The translations under genes and the position numbers were made by a program. A stretch of DNA of 64,000 nt from Chryseobacterium sp. W4I1 (lineage in GTDB: Bacteria > Bacteroidota > Bacteroidia > Flavobacteriales > Weeksellaceae), in NCBI RefSeq assembly GCF_030816115.1, contig NZ_JAUSXQ010000001.1:3763001-3827000 (forward strand), written 5' to 3'. Numbering within the stretch: the stretch's first letter is position 1; every line of letters starts with the position of its first letter. Shown in pieces: positions 1 through 8,479 of the stretch. Under the pieces are notes generated by a model, which was not told the origin of the DNA, did not search any database, and saw only the letters and a list, made by a program, of their open reading frames with translations.

Positions 1-1518
1 GAATATGATAACCCAGACGAAAATACATTTCTTCCCAAAAAGTTTATCACAGAAATAGAACTTACCCCTTTTGCCAAAAAGAGAACATCTAAAAGCATTA
101 TTGCAAAACGAACCGTGGACTATTCTCAATATGAGTTTAACAAACCTATTGAGGACAAGGTTTTTACACGAAAAGAGGAAGAATATGATGATAAGTTTGT
201 GGATAAAGATGATGCTTACTGGCTAAAAGCAAGACCAGACTCATTATCGAAATCTGAGCAGGGAGTTTACGAAATGCTGGACAAGCTGCAACAGACACCA
301 AAATTCAACCGTATTGTTAAGATCTATGAAACACTAGCATCAGGATATTATAACGCCTTTAAAGGAATCGACATTGGCCCCATCTTTTCAATTTACGGTA
401 AAAATGAGGTGGAAGGCGACAGGATAAGATTGGGAGCCAGAACTTATTTTGGACAGAATGATCCATGGAGAGTTCAGTTCTACACTGCATATGGATTCAA
501 AGATCAGCAGATTAAGTACGGAGCAGAGGGCCGATATATGTTCAATAGAGTCAACAGGTTTATGATTGGAGCCGGAACAAAACGGGACATCGAACAACTG
601 GGAGTACAGCTTACCACTGACGATGGAATCATGGCCCGTACATTTGCATCATCCACCCTTTTTGCCAGGGGAGAAAATGCTTCCCTGAGCTCTATAAACA
701 AAACTAACATTTTTGCCTCTATTGAGCCATGGAAGAACTTCCAGGTAAGAGTAGACGGAACTTTACAGAGTATTAAATCCGCCAATCCCGAAAAATTCAG
801 TCTGATGTATCACCGAAACGGAGATCTGAGAAAAACCCTTAACGATTCTCACGTCACCCTTAGCTTAATCGCAAGGCCAGGAGCCAAATTTTCTCAAACC
901 GGGGTAGACCGTTACGAACACGGAACATTAGCACCAACCATTATACTGAAATATACACGAGGTATTGAAGGACTTTTCAATGGCGACTTCAATTATAACA
1001 GGCTTCAGTTTATGTTCTATAAGCCAATACTTATTGGAAGCTGGGGTAAAACGCTTCTAAGCTTTGAAGCTGGGAAGACTTTCGATACCGTTCCATTGGG
1101 TCTTCAGAATGTAATCCCTGGAAACCAATCTTACAGCCTGGCACAGAATACATTTTCGCAGCTTAATTATTATGAATTTGTTGCTGATACATATTCTACA
1201 CTTCATTTAGAGCATCATTTTAATGGAAAAATACTTTCGTTTATTCCTTTAGTCAAAAAGCTGAAACTTAGAGAAATAGCATTTATCAGAACCGCTTATG
1301 GGACTTTAAGTGATGCTTCCAAAGCGATCAATGTGGATGGGTTTAAATACTCTGCTCCAAGCGAACAGATTTATTTTGAATACGGATTCGGAATTGAAAA
1401 TATTGGAATTGGAAACCTAAGAATCTTTAGGGTAGATTTCAACTGGAGAGGAAATTATCTGGACAGACCGGACATTTCAACCTTCGGAGTGAAAGCAGGA
1501 TTCCAGGTAGGATTCTAA
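1..1518 (+). CDS. DUF5686 family outer-membrane protein, C-terminal part (5' end outside window)
   Basis: The frame is open from the first base of the window, so the gene begins upstream; only about 505 C-terminal residues are present. The text around residues 120-190 of the visible part (IFSIYGKNEVEGDRIRLG, then a Tyr/Phe-rich series of alternating strands) matches DUF5686 proteins, which in Bacteroidetes usually carry an N-terminal carboxypeptidase-like regulatory domain (about 800 residues in all). The C-terminal half reads as an outer-membrane beta-barrel and ends in Phe, as expected for BAM-inserted proteins. The substrate is unknown. A GTG at 115 is internal and should not be taken as the start. 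Confidence 0.8.
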   Translation, partial: EYDNPDENTFLPKKFITEIELTPFAKKRTSKSIIAKRTVDYSQYEFNKPIEDKVFTRKEEEYDDKFVDKDDAYWLKARPDSLSKSEQGVYEMLDKLQQTPKFNRIVKIYETLASGYYNAFKGIDIGPIFSIYGKNEVEGDRIRLGARTYFGQNDPWRVQFYTAYGFKDQQIKYGAEGRYMFNRVNRFMIGAGTKRDIEQLGVQLTTDDGIMARTFASSTLFARGENASLSSINKTNIFASIEPWKNFQVRVDGTLQSIKSANPEKFSLMYHRNGDLRKTLNDSHVTLSLIARPGAKFSQTGVDRYEHGTLAPTIILKYTRGIEGLFNGDFNYNRLQFMFYKPILIGSWGKTLLSFEAGKTFDTVPLGLQNVIPGNQSYSLAQNTFSQLNYYEFVADTYSTLHLEHHFNGKILSFIPLVKKLKLREIAFIRTAYGTLSDASKAINVDGFKYSAPSEQIYFEYGFGIENIGIGNLRIFRVDFNWRGNYLDRPDISTFGVKAGFQVGF

Positions 1519-1536
1519 TCAGAAAAATGGTAATAT

Positions 1537-1577
1537 AATACTAACGGGCGGCATCTTCGATGCCGCCCGTTAGTATT
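1537..1577. repeat. REP-like perfect palindrome, copy 1
   Basis: A perfect 19-bp stem (1537-1555 with 1559-1577) closes a 3-nt loop TTC. The core is GGGCGGCATC-TTC-GATGCCGCCC, very GC-rich against the AT-rich surroundings. It sits between a plus-strand gene and minus-strand genes. No clear T-run follows, so it is not a standard intrinsic terminator. A second copy in the opposite orientation (loop GAA) lies at 17152-17186. Confidence 0.85.
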
Positions 1578-1637
1578 AAGTTTTAAGAGCAACTACTCAG
1601 CTATAAGATCATTCCTTTTCAATAATATGCTCCAATA

Positions 1638-1799
1638 TTAGCATTCACAACCATCATCAACATACAGCAGACAACGCATTTTTTGTAATGGTGTCATTCC
1701 GCACCAGATATCACACGACGTAATTGGATTTGGAGGACATAGCCCTCCACCATTAATTTGTTTAAGATTCTTTTTTGTTAGCTTTTTCAGGTTTTTCAT
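1638..1799 (-). CDS. Bacteriocin-like Cys-rich leader peptide (53 aa)
   Basis: The minus-strand reading frame gives 53 residues starting MKNLKKLTKKNLKQINGG, followed by a short Cys-rich core (Cys at about 21, 29, 33, 43, 51 and 53) ending CEC. The N-terminus is a Lys/Leu-rich helix ending in Gly-Gly, the layout of leader peptides cut by C39-type peptidase/ABC exporters; such bacteriocin-like peptides are common in Chryseobacterium. Function and modification are unknown, and no processing enzyme or exporter is nearby. It has its own promoter and 5' leader, and is a paralogue of the peptides at 1991-2158 and 2203-2370. Confidence 0.75.
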   Translation of the reverse strand: MKNLKKLTKKNLKQINGGGLCPPNPITSCDIWCGMTPLQKMRCLLYVDDGCEC

Positions 1800-1813
1800 A
1801 TTATTTTCTGTTT

Positions 1814-1884
1814 TTTAATTTGTTGTCTACTCTAATGTTTTCGGCTTCCGTAAATGATTTGTTATTTGATAGTTAACAAATATA
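1814..1884 (-). promoter_or_regulatory. Promoter and conserved 5' leader of the 1638-1799 peptide (copy 1)
   Basis: On the minus strand a -7 box TATATTTG (1877-1884) is followed by a 5' leader that is nearly identical to the stretch at 2381-2453, including GGAAGCCGAAAA and AGAGTAG. The shared block is about 70 bp with only a few differences, more conserved than the adjacent coding cores. This points to a recent duplication or to a selected leader element. Confidence 0.65.
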
Positions 1885-1950
1885 TTTAATATTTCACCAT
1901 AAATGGAATATTCTCAAAATATTTTCACCCTGAAAAGTACCTACAAAAAA

Positions 1951-1970
1951 ACCTCAGCTGATGCCGAGGT
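1951..1970 (-). terminator. Intrinsic terminator of the 2203-1991 peptide pair
   Basis: Read on the minus strand, an 8-bp stem ACCTCGGC/GCTGAGGT (one G-U pair) closes an ATCA loop and is followed by seven T residues. It ends the two-peptide transcript shortly before the promoter of the third peptide. It is a diverged copy of the hairpin at 2515-2540. Confidence 0.7.
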
Positions 1971-1990
1971 CATTTTTCAATAACTTATTT

Positions 1991-2158
1991 TTAACATCCG
2001 CATGGATCAGGATCTATAATCATGTTAGGACATCTAAGTCTCTGTTGGGCAGTCCAAGAGCACCACTCGCCACAAGTGGTTGCAGGAGGAGGGCATGCTA
2101 ATGCTCCCCCATCAATTGTTCTCAATTGCTTTTTTGATAATTTTCTTAGATTTTTCAT
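1991..2158 (-). CDS. Bacteriocin-like Cys-rich leader peptide (55 aa)
   Basis: The peptide starts MKNLRKLSKKQLRTIDGG and has a core with Cys at about 22, 29, 33, 43, 53 and 55, ending DPCGC. A longer frame opens upstream, but the family start MKNL at 2158 is preferred because all five other copies in the window start there. It lies 44 nt downstream of its near-twin at 2203-2370 and has no promoter of its own, so the two are probably co-transcribed. The core pattern EWC-W-TA resembles the neighbour's EWCAWTAW. Exact role unknown. Confidence 0.75.
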   Translation of the reverse strand: MKNLRKLSKKQLRTIDGGALACPPPATTCGEWCSWTAQQRLRCPNMIIDPDPCGC

Positions 2159-2202
2159 AATAATTTGTTTTAATTGGTAATAATTTGATTTTAAAGAAAT
2201 GA

Positions 2203-2370
2203 CTAACAGTTGCAAGGCATAGGATCAAGCACTGCATTCAAGCAGTGTGTCTGCTGCCATGCAGTCCAGGCACACCATTCGGAACACCAATTAGCCAAAG
2301 GAGGGCATCTTTCCGCACCACCATTGATGTTTTTAAGGTTCTTCTTCGTTAATTTTTTTAAATTTTTCAT
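2203..2370 (-). CDS. Bacteriocin-like Cys-rich leader peptide (55 aa)
   Basis: The frame reads MKNLKKLTKKNLKNINGG and then a 37-residue core with Cys at about 22, 29, 33, 43, 53 and 55, ending MPCNC. Its length and Cys spacing match the 1991-2158 peptide exactly, so the pair is a clear tandem duplicate. It is first in the transcript, behind the promoter/leader at 2381-2453. The leader type suggests export by a Gly-Gly-cleaving ABC transporter, but none is encoded in the window. A plus-strand frame across the same bases has no support. Confidence 0.75.
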   Translation of the reverse strand: MKNLKKLTKKNLKNINGGAERCPPLANWCSEWCAWTAWQQTHCLNAVLDPMPCNC

Positions 2371-2380
2371 AGTAGTTTGT

Positions 2381-2453
2381 TTTAATGTGTTGCCTACTCT
2401 ATATGCTTTTCGGCTTCCGCAAATGATTTGTTATTTGATAGTTAACAAATATA
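2381..2453 (-). promoter_or_regulatory. Promoter and conserved 5' leader of the 2203/1991 peptides (copy 2)
   Basis: The minus strand carries -7 box TATATTTG (2446-2453) followed by the same leader block as at 1814-1884, including CGGAAGCCGAAAAGC and AGAGTAGG. A shorter version (CCGAAAAGC then AGAGTAGG) also lies before the 24728-25000 peptide, which favours a functional shared leader over simple duplication. Confidence 0.65.
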
Positions 2454-2514
2454 ACAATATTTCACTATCATTAGATATTAAACAAAATATTTTCACCTGG
2501 AAATATGCATAAAA

Positions 2515-2540
2515 AAAACCTCAGCTAATGCTGAGGTTTT
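2515..2540 (-). terminator. Intrinsic terminator after rpmA
   Basis: A perfect 11-bp stem (AAAACCTCAGC / GCTGAGGTTTT) with loop TAAT and A/T runs on both sides. It lies 21 bp after the rpmA stop and should end the rplU-rpmA transcript. Confidence 0.8.
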
Positions 2541-2561
2541 GATTTTTATAAAACGCTTAAA

Positions 2562-2819
2562 TTATGCGTTCGCTTCTACAGATACGAAAGATCTGTTGTT
2601 TGCTTTCTTTCTGAAAACTACTTTACCGTCTACTAATGCAAACAAAGTATGGTCTTTACCCATTCCCACGTTTTCACCTGGGTGGTGTTGTGTACCTCTC
2701 TGTCTGATAATAATATTTCCGGCAATAGCATCTTGTCCTCCGAAAATCTTCACACCTAATCTCTTAGAGTGAGACTCTCTACCGTTCTTGGAACTACCGA
2801 CTCCTTTCTTGTGTGCCAT
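2562..2819 (-). CDS. rpmA: 50S ribosomal protein L27
   Basis: An 85-residue basic protein starting [16 protein letters not shown] and containing GVKIFGGQ and [16 protein letters not shown], the classic L27 sequence that reaches the peptidyl-transferase centre. There is no N-terminal extension of the kind removed by the Prp protease in Firmicutes. It follows rplU by 12 bp, the usual L21-L27 operon, and is followed by a strong terminator. Confidence 0.98.
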   Translation of the reverse strand: MAHKKGVGSSKNGRESHSKRLGVKIFGGQDAIAGNIIIRQRGTQHHPGENVGMGKDHTLFALVDGKVVFRKKANNRSFVSVEANA

Positions 2820-2831
2820 TTTATTACTGGA

Positions 2832-3407
2832 TTATTTGTTAAGTGCTTTAAATTGATCGATATTCTTAACGATAGCAGCATCTACTTCTTCGTGAGTAAG
2901 AATATTCTTTTCTAATTCAACTTTAACTGCTTTACCTAAAGTAATTAAAGTTTCTCTGTTTTCTTTAGACTGAGACAAGTTGTTTTTCTTCAAGTGATAG
3001 TTCAGCTCGTGATCTTCACCAAAGTTAACAGTTGCGTTGTCTGAAAGAACTTCAGCTTTCACAGTTTCTTTTTTAGCAGCTTTCTTAGAACCTCCTTCAA
3101 AACCAGTGATACCAGTGATTTTAATTTGAGTTAAAGATTGTCTGTGACCGTTCTTAACCTGATAACCTTTTCTCCTTTTCTTTTTGAAAACGATTACTTT
3201 ATCAGCTTTTACATGGTCTAGAATCTCTGCATCTACAGTGATTCCGCTTACAGCTGGGGCGCCAACAGTGATTGAACCGTTTACAGTAAGAAGAATTTTA
3301 TCAAAAGAAACTTTGTCTCCTTTTTCTCCTTTCAAACGGTTTACAAACAACTTCTGGTCTTGCTCAACTTTGTATTGAAGCCCTGCTATTTCTACAATTG
3401 CAAACAT
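2832..3407 (-). CDS. rplU: 50S ribosomal protein L21 with long C-terminal extension
   Basis: The first ~100 residues are a complete L21 (MFAIVEIAGLQYKVEQDQ, then KRRKGYQVKNGHRQ) that binds 23S rRNA. The protein then continues for about 90 residues, a Lys/Glu/Ala-rich linker followed by a helical tail ending DQFKALNK; total 191 against the usual ~103. There is no stop or frameshift in between, so the extension is real. Its role is unknown; flavobacterial L21 proteins are often longer than the E. coli one. It is the first gene of the operon with rpmA. Confidence 0.97.
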   Translation of the reverse strand: MFAIVEIAGLQYKVEQDQKLFVNRLKGEKGDKVSFDKILLTVNGSITVGAPAVSGITVDAEILDHVKADKVIVFKKKRRKGYQVKNGHRQSLTQIKITGITGFEGGSKKAAKKETVKAEVLSDNATVNFGEDHELNYHLKKNNLSQSKENRETLITLGKAVKVELEKNILTHEEVDAAIVKNIDQFKALNK

Positions 3408-3437
3408 TGTTTATAAATTTTTAGTTATTTCGAGGTG

Positions 3438-3445
3438 CAAATATA
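3438..3445 (-). promoter_or_regulatory. -7 box of the rplU-rpmA promoter
   Basis: TATATTTG on the minus strand matches the Bacteroidetes -7 consensus TAnnTTTG and lies about 30 bp before the rplU start. No clear -33 TTG was seen at the usual spacing. Confidence 0.55.
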
Positions 3446-3601
3446 TGAATAAATTTCTAAATACCTTACAATCAGTTCTGTATTTTTTAGCAAAAACATG
3501 ACAAAAATTCATTTCACTATGTTTTGAATAATTTTTTATGTTAAAGTGCTCACACTTAAGATATAATTTTATACCTTCGTTATCACCAAAAAATATTTTA
3601 T

Positions 3602-4489
3602 ATGAAAAGAAACTTCAAATTCTGCTTATTAGCAGGAGCCATCGCTGCATTCTCACTGACAGCGTGCCGTGATGACAAAATGGAAGAATCTGTTCTTCCT
3701 GAATCTCAATCTGAAAGCTCAAAGATCGAGCAGCCGGGAGAAATTGAAAAAATTTGTTCCTATGTAGATCAGAATTGGAGCTCCAATTCCGTATTAAAAA
3801 CCGGACTGGCGAACACCGCAGACACTAACTTCATGAATGCGCAAATGACCAAAATTGCAAGTTTGTGGGGAAGAAGCAATCCTACGCTTCGTTTTGTAGA
3901 TGACCCAACAAATCCAGGTTCTACGTACAATGCTATCTCTTATTCTTCAGGTAAAATTTATTACGGTTACGCTATTTATGCTGATGCCAAGAATAAAGGA
4001 GGGGATATCGTTAATGCGATGATTCTTGCTCATGAATATGGACATCAGCTTCAGTACATTTTCAATCTTCCTTCTGTAAGTGAATCTACAGCAAGACCAA
4101 ACGAGCTTGAAGCTGATGGTTTTGCAGGATATTACCTTAGGAGACCAAACGGTTATAACAAAACCAACTTTTCCGAGATCGCAGCAGCTTATGAATTTGC
4201 ACAGAGCATCGGGGATTACCAGACCAGCAGCTATAACCATCATGGAACTCCTCCACAAAGAAGGTCTGCTGTACGTTTAGGCTTCCTTTTGGGACAGTAT
4301 GACCTTAATGCATCAGACTTTGATTATAATTTCTTCTATTATTATCAAGGTGTATTAAATGGCACTTATAAAATGGGTAAAAACTCTGCAAACCCTGAGA
4401 TCGATGCTTATATGAGCAAGTATATGGATGAACTTAGAAAAATCCAGACCGGAGAAATTTCTGCTGAAGAATTTAAACAACTTAAATAA
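3602..4489 (+). CDS. Lipoprotein zinc metallopeptidase (neutral zinc metallopeptidase-like)
   Basis: 295 residues. An N-terminal signal with lipobox LTAC puts the lipidated Cys at residue 22. The zinc site is HEYGH at residues 144-148, with a likely third ligand in NELEADGFAG (167-176); this HExxH plus ELxAD-FAG pair is typical of the putative neutral zinc metallopeptidase group. It is therefore probably an active membrane-anchored peptidase in the periplasm or on the surface. Substrate unknown. Monocistronic, with a terminator 28 bp downstream. Confidence 0.8.
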   Translation: MKRNFKFCLLAGAIAAFSLTACRDDKMEESVLPESQSESSKIEQPGEIEKICSYVDQNWSSNSVLKTGLANTADTNFMNAQMTKIASLWGRSNPTLRFVDDPTNPGSTYNAISYSSGKIYYGYAIYADAKNKGGDIVNAMILAHEYGHQLQYIFNLPSVSESTARPNELEADGFAGYYLRRPNGYNKTNFSEIAAAYEFAQSIGDYQTSSYNHHGTPPQRRSAVRLGFLLGQYDLNASDFDYNFFYYYQGVLNGTYKMGKNSANPEIDAYMSKYMDELRKIQTGEISAEEFKQLK

Positions 4490-4517
4490 ACATTCATTTT
4501 TAGCATATTTAACAAAG

Positions 4518-4550
4518 GAGACAGGCAGCAATGTCCTGTCTCTTTTTTTT
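4518..4550 (+). terminator. Intrinsic terminator after the metallopeptidase gene
   Basis: An 8-bp stem GAGACAGG/CCTGTCTC with a 9-nt loop is followed by eight T residues. Confidence 0.85.
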
Positions 4551-4595
4551 CTGAATATCCCAAAGTTTATTTATTTTTGAAGCTTATCTTACATA

Positions 4596-5684
4596 ATGAA
4601 TAGAGATCTCTACATTGATTTTGCCAAGGGAATGGCCACCCTTTCCATCATATTTATCCACACCGCTTTCTGGTCGGGACAGTTTTATATACCCGCAGAG
4701 GTAAGAGTATTTTCTTTGGTATTTGATGTAGCGCTTTTCTATGCACTGAGCGGAATCACCTCAGGATCAAACATTGAAAAAACATTTTACCGTTTACTAA
4801 AACTTCAGATCACCTATATGATCTTTGTAACCTTACTCTTCTTTTTGGATTACTTTTTTAAAATTTTTGGATTAACGTTCTTTTCTATGGAGTGGCTCCA
4901 GGGCTTTTATTCAACTTTCGGATCAAAATATGCAGCAACGGGAGTTTCTGATATTCCTCAATGGCAGAATTTAGGAAACTGGTATCTTCATCAATATACC
5001 AATGCAGACACCTTCCCTGTAGTCATGGGAAGTTTCTGGTATCTGAAAGTATATTTCATTCTGGCTGTTTTTGGGGTATTGATCTTAAGGTTCTTTCCAA
5101 AACATGTCAATTGGTTCATTGGACTTTGCCTTGCATTAACCTTAATCTTCAATATTTATCCTGAATACTATCCTGCAGGCCAGGTTGGGTATGTTGCTTT
5201 CTATTTGGCCATCTTTTTAATTGCCAACAGAATGCGGGGAAAAAAAATTCCCACAAGGATTATTCCTGTTTTATACGCCATCGTGGCAGCAGCTTTAATG
5301 TGGATGTTCTGGTATTATGGAAGCGAAATATTTTACAAGATCAACAAAAATAAATTCCCTCCGAAGGTTCCTTATATTATTTGGTCTTTATTTTCGCTCA
5401 CCACACTATTTGTGCTCTATAATAGATTGAAGATCTCAAAAGAGAATTTTGTTACCTATATCGGGAAAAATGCCATCTTCTTTTACTTTGCACAGGGAAT
5501 CAGCTCGTCACTGGTCTATTTTATCGTAGTTGCATTAAAGGAGGACATACCTTGGTGGATTTTAATGATCTTCATTTACATTATTAATATTATTCTCGCC
5601 TTTATCATAGCAGCAGGATTAAAAAAAGTAGACGACCTCGGTTGGAAAATTTTGGAGTTTTTAAGAAAGAAAACAGCTTCTTAA
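4596..5684 (+). CDS. Acyltransferase family 3 membrane protein
   Basis: 362 residues with about ten hydrophobic segments. The N-terminus (MNRDLYIDFAKGMATLS, then FIHTAFW) is the acyltransferase-3 signature in which an early Asp and a His in the first helices mark the active site. Members O-acetylate sugars of polysaccharides, lipids or antibiotics at the inner membrane. No glycan gene cluster flanks it, so the acceptor cannot be predicted. It appears to be transcribed alone. Confidence 0.85.
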   Translation: MNRDLYIDFAKGMATLSIIFIHTAFWSGQFYIPAEVRVFSLVFDVALFYALSGITSGSNIEKTFYRLLKLQITYMIFVTLLFFLDYFFKIFGLTFFSMEWLQGFYSTFGSKYAATGVSDIPQWQNLGNWYLHQYTNADTFPVVMGSFWYLKVYFILAVFGVLILRFFPKHVNWFIGLCLALTLIFNIYPEYYPAGQVGYVAFYLAIFLIANRMRGKKIPTRIIPVLYAIVAAALMWMFWYYGSEIFYKINKNKFPPKVPYIIWSLFSLTTLFVLYNRLKISKENFVTYIGKNAIFFYFAQGISSSLVYFIVVALKEDIPWWILMIFIYIINIILAFIIAAGLKKVDDLGWKILEFLRKKTAS

Positions 5685-5759
5685 CAGTTTAAGAGTCAAT
5701 TTGAAATAAAATAATCTTTATTACCGCAATTTATTTTAATTTTACAAAAAATTCAAAAC

Positions 5760-6338
5760 ATGTTTAAGTTGAAACTTCCTACCGATCCAAGGTGGGCAAA
5801 TATTGCAGAAGGAAACATAGGAGAAATTTTAACGGATCATGCATGGTGTGAGCAGAAGGCCACAACAAATGCCATCAGCTTGATCAATATGCTCCCGGAA
5901 CATCCTGAAATTATAACAGAACTTATTGCCATTGCGCAGGAAGAGCTTGACCATTTCAGCCAGGTGCACGAAATTATTAAGAAAAGAGGATACGTTTTCG
6001 GAAAAGCAAGAAAAGATGATTATGTAAACGAACTGGCTAAATTTGTCGTTCAGGGAAGTAGGGAAGATCTTATTGTTGATAAACTGCTTTTTGCGGCCAT
6101 GATCGAAGCAAGAAGCTGCGAAAGGTTTAAAGTTCTTACCGAAAACATTAAAGATGAAGAACTTAAAATTTTTTACAAGGAATTAATGATTTCAGAAGCC
6201 AATCACTATACAACTTTTATAGGTTTTGCAAGACAGTTAGGCGATATCGAGAAAGTAAACAAACGCTGGGAAGAATGGCTGGAATATGAAGCCAGCATCA
6301 TCAAATCTTACGGAAACAAAGAAACAATTCACGGTTAA
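5760..6338 (+). CDS. miaE: tRNA-(ms2io6A)-hydroxylase-like diiron protein (MiaE)
   Basis: 192 residues. Ferritin-like diiron ligands are visible as EELDHFSQVHE (about residues 61-71) and EARSCERF plus SEANHYT in the second half (EXXH motifs). This is the MiaE family, which uses O2 to hydroxylate the isopentenyl group of ms2i6A at position 37 of some tRNAs. The length agrees with the short MiaE form. The next gene starts 22 bp downstream in the same direction. Exact substrate in flavobacteria is inferred from the family. Confidence 0.88.
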   Translation: MFKLKLPTDPRWANIAEGNIGEILTDHAWCEQKATTNAISLINMLPEHPEIITELIAIAQEELDHFSQVHEIIKKRGYVFGKARKDDYVNELAKFVVQGSREDLIVDKLLFAAMIEARSCERFKVLTENIKDEELKIFYKELMISEANHYTTFIGFARQLGDIEKVNKRWEEWLEYEASIIKSYGNKETIHG

Positions 6339-6360
6339 AATAAAAAAGTAAAAATCCACG

Positions 6361-6978
6361 TTGAAAAAACCGACCTTCGAAAACATTGCCAATTTTTTTC
6401 TGAAAAATTTCTTTCAGGGACTGGTCATTATTGGCCCTATTGGGTTAACGATCTTTGTAATCTGGTATATTGTCAGTGCTATTGATAATATTATTCCTTC
6501 TGTTGCAAAGGAAATTCCGGGGCTCGTTTTCGTTTCGACTATCCTGATCACTGCCATCCTTGGATATTTAGGTAATAAGTTTGTCGTGGGGAAATTCTTT
6601 TTCGATACAATGGACAGGGTTCTGGAAAAAACCCCTGGAGTAAAACACATCTATACACCTACAAAAGATGTTATGTCCTCATTTGTAGGAGATAAAAAGA
6701 AATTCAACGATCCCGTCTGGGTAAAAACCAATGAAAACCCAGAGATCTGGAGAATTGGGTTTTTGACTCAAAAAGAGATGTCAGACGTTGACAAGCACAA
6801 TTACGTTGCGGTATATCTGCCCCATTCCTATGCTATTTCAGGATGGGTAATTGTTACTGAAGAAAAAAACATCAAACCCGTTGTGGGAATGACTGCAGCT
6901 TCTGCTATGAAGTTTGCCGTAAGCGGCGGTGTTGCCGGGTTCCATTCTGACGACAATATATTTAAAGCTCCGGAGTAA
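6361..6978 (+). CDS. DUF502 family membrane protein
   Basis: 205 residues beginning with a TTG codon, chosen because the family N-terminus (KKPTFENIANFFLKNFFQG) follows it directly and no ATG is available. Two transmembrane helices span about residues 18-42 and 56-76. The following LEKTPGVKHIYTPTKDV and conserved Gly/Pro segments identify DUF502, whose function is not established. It lies 22 bp after miaE and may share its transcript. Confidence 0.85.
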   Translation: MKKPTFENIANFFLKNFFQGLVIIGPIGLTIFVIWYIVSAIDNIIPSVAKEIPGLVFVSTILITAILGYLGNKFVVGKFFFDTMDRVLEKTPGVKHIYTPTKDVMSSFVGDKKKFNDPVWVKTNENPEIWRIGFLTQKEMSDVDKHNYVAVYLPHSYAISGWVIVTEEKNIKPVVGMTAASAMKFAVSGGVAGFHSDDNIFKAPE

Positions 6979-7071
6979 ATTCTTCTGTTTCCTTTAAATA
7001 TACAATGATGAATTTGAAATTAATTTCAAACCAATTTTCTTTACAAACAATCTAAAAAAATATTTTAACGC

Positions 7072-8448
7072 ATGAAATTACCGTACGCGGAACCATTCCG
7101 TATCAAAATGGTGGAGGAAATCTACCAGTCTACAAGAGAAGAAAGAGAGCAGTGGCTTAAAGAAGCTAATTATAACCTTTTCAACCTGAAATCATCACAG
7201 GTATTCATCGATCTTCTTACCGATTCCGGAACAGGGGCAATGTCTGACAGACAGTGGGGCGCATTAATGACCGGGGACGAAAGCTATGCAGGATCACGTT
7301 CTTTTGAACAGCTTCAGAATACCGTTGAAACAATCACCGGATTTAAATATTTATTGCCTACCCACCAGGGAAGAGCTGCGGAAAACGTTCTTTTCTCAGT
7401 TTTGGTAAAAGAAGGTAATGTAGTTCCCGGAAACTCTCATTTCGATACTACAAAAGGCCATATCGAGTTCAGAAAAGCACACGCAATAGACTGTACCATC
7501 GACGAAGCTTTTGACATTAATGATCTTCATCCTTTCAAAGGAAATATCAATCTTGAAAAATTGGAAGAAATTTATAAAAGTCATCCAAAAGAAAATATCC
7601 CTTTCTGTCTGATCACGATTACCTGTAATTCTTCAGGAGGACAGCCCGTTTCTTTAGAGAATATGAAAGCGGTTAAAGAGCTTTCTGATCGTTATGGAAT
7701 TCCTGTTTTCTTTGACTCTGCAAGATTCGCCGAAAACGCCTATTTCATCAAAAAGAGAGAGTCGGGACAGGAGAACAGAAGCATCAAAGAGATCTGCAAA
7801 GAGATTTTCTCTTACGGAGATGGAATGACGATGAGCTCTAAGAAAGACGGCTTGGTAAATATAGGCGGATTCATTGCCTTAAACAGTGAGGAGATTTTCA
7901 GAAAAGCATCTAGTTTTACCATTATCTATGAAGGTTTTATTACTTATGGAGGTATGGCCGGAAGAGATATGGCAGCTTTGGCGGTCGGCTTGAATGAAGC
8001 TACTGAATTTGCTTACCTTGAAAGCAGAATCTCCCAGGTAGAATATCTTGGAAACAAACTGATTGAATATGGAATTCCAGTTCAGAAACCTATCGGGGGA
8101 CATGCTGTTTTCATTGATTCTCTAAACTTCCTTCCAAAAGTTTCCAGAGCAGAATATCCTGCACAGACTTTAGGTCTTGAAATCTACAAGGAAGCCGGAA
8201 TCAGAACGGTAGAGATCGGAACGTTATTGGCAGACAGAGATCCTGAGACAAGAGAAAACCGTTATCCAAAGCTGGAATTGGTACGTCTCGCAATTCCTAG
8301 AAGAACCTACACGAACAATCACATGGATTATATTGCTGCTGCAATCAAAAATGTCTATGAAAGACGGGAAGAAATTTCCAAAGGATATAAAATCACCTGG
8401 GAACCTGATTTACTGAGACACTTTACAGTACAGCTTGAAGAAGCATAA
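7072..8448 (+). CDS. tnaA: Tryptophanase (tryptophan indole-lyase)
   Basis: 458 residues of the beta-eliminating PLP lyase family. The cofactor lysine is in MSSKKDG (K258). The closely related tyrosine phenol-lyase can be excluded by specificity positions: HFDTTKGH carries Asp125 where TPL has Thr, and TVEIGTL carries Ile where TPL has Arg. DSARFAENAYF also matches tryptophanase. The enzyme converts L-tryptophan to indole, pyruvate and ammonia. Parts of the N-terminal domain (AMSDRQW) look more TPL-like, as expected for a divergent lineage. No tnaC-like leader or Trp permease is next to it. Confidence 0.93.
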   Translation: MKLPYAEPFRIKMVEEIYQSTREEREQWLKEANYNLFNLKSSQVFIDLLTDSGTGAMSDRQWGALMTGDESYAGSRSFEQLQNTVETITGFKYLLPTHQGRAAENVLFSVLVKEGNVVPGNSHFDTTKGHIEFRKAHAIDCTIDEAFDINDLHPFKGNINLEKLEEIYKSHPKENIPFCLITITCNSSGGQPVSLENMKAVKELSDRYGIPVFFDSARFAENAYFIKKRESGQENRSIKEICKEIFSYGDGMTMSSKKDGLVNIGGFIALNSEEIFRKASSFTIIYEGFITYGGMAGRDMAALAVGLNEATEFAYLESRISQVEYLGNKLIEYGIPVQKPIGGHAVFIDSLNFLPKVSRAEYPAQTLGLEIYKEAGIRTVEIGTLLADRDPETRENRYPKLELVRLAIPRRTYTNNHMDYIAAAIKNVYERREEISKGYKITWEPDLLRHFTVQLEEA

Positions 8449-8452
8449 ACAT

Positions 8453-8479
8453 AACCGGGATTATTTCCCGGTTTTTTTT
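8453..8479 (+). terminator. Intrinsic terminator after tnaA
   Basis: An 8-bp stem AACCGGGA/TCCCGGTT starts 5 bp after the stop codon and leads into a T-run. Confidence 0.88.

Noticed and set aside
7072..8448. Tyrosine phenol-lyase instead of tryptophanase
   Set aside because: Asp125 and the Ile in TVEIGTL match tryptophanase specificity positions, whereas TPL has Thr and Arg there.
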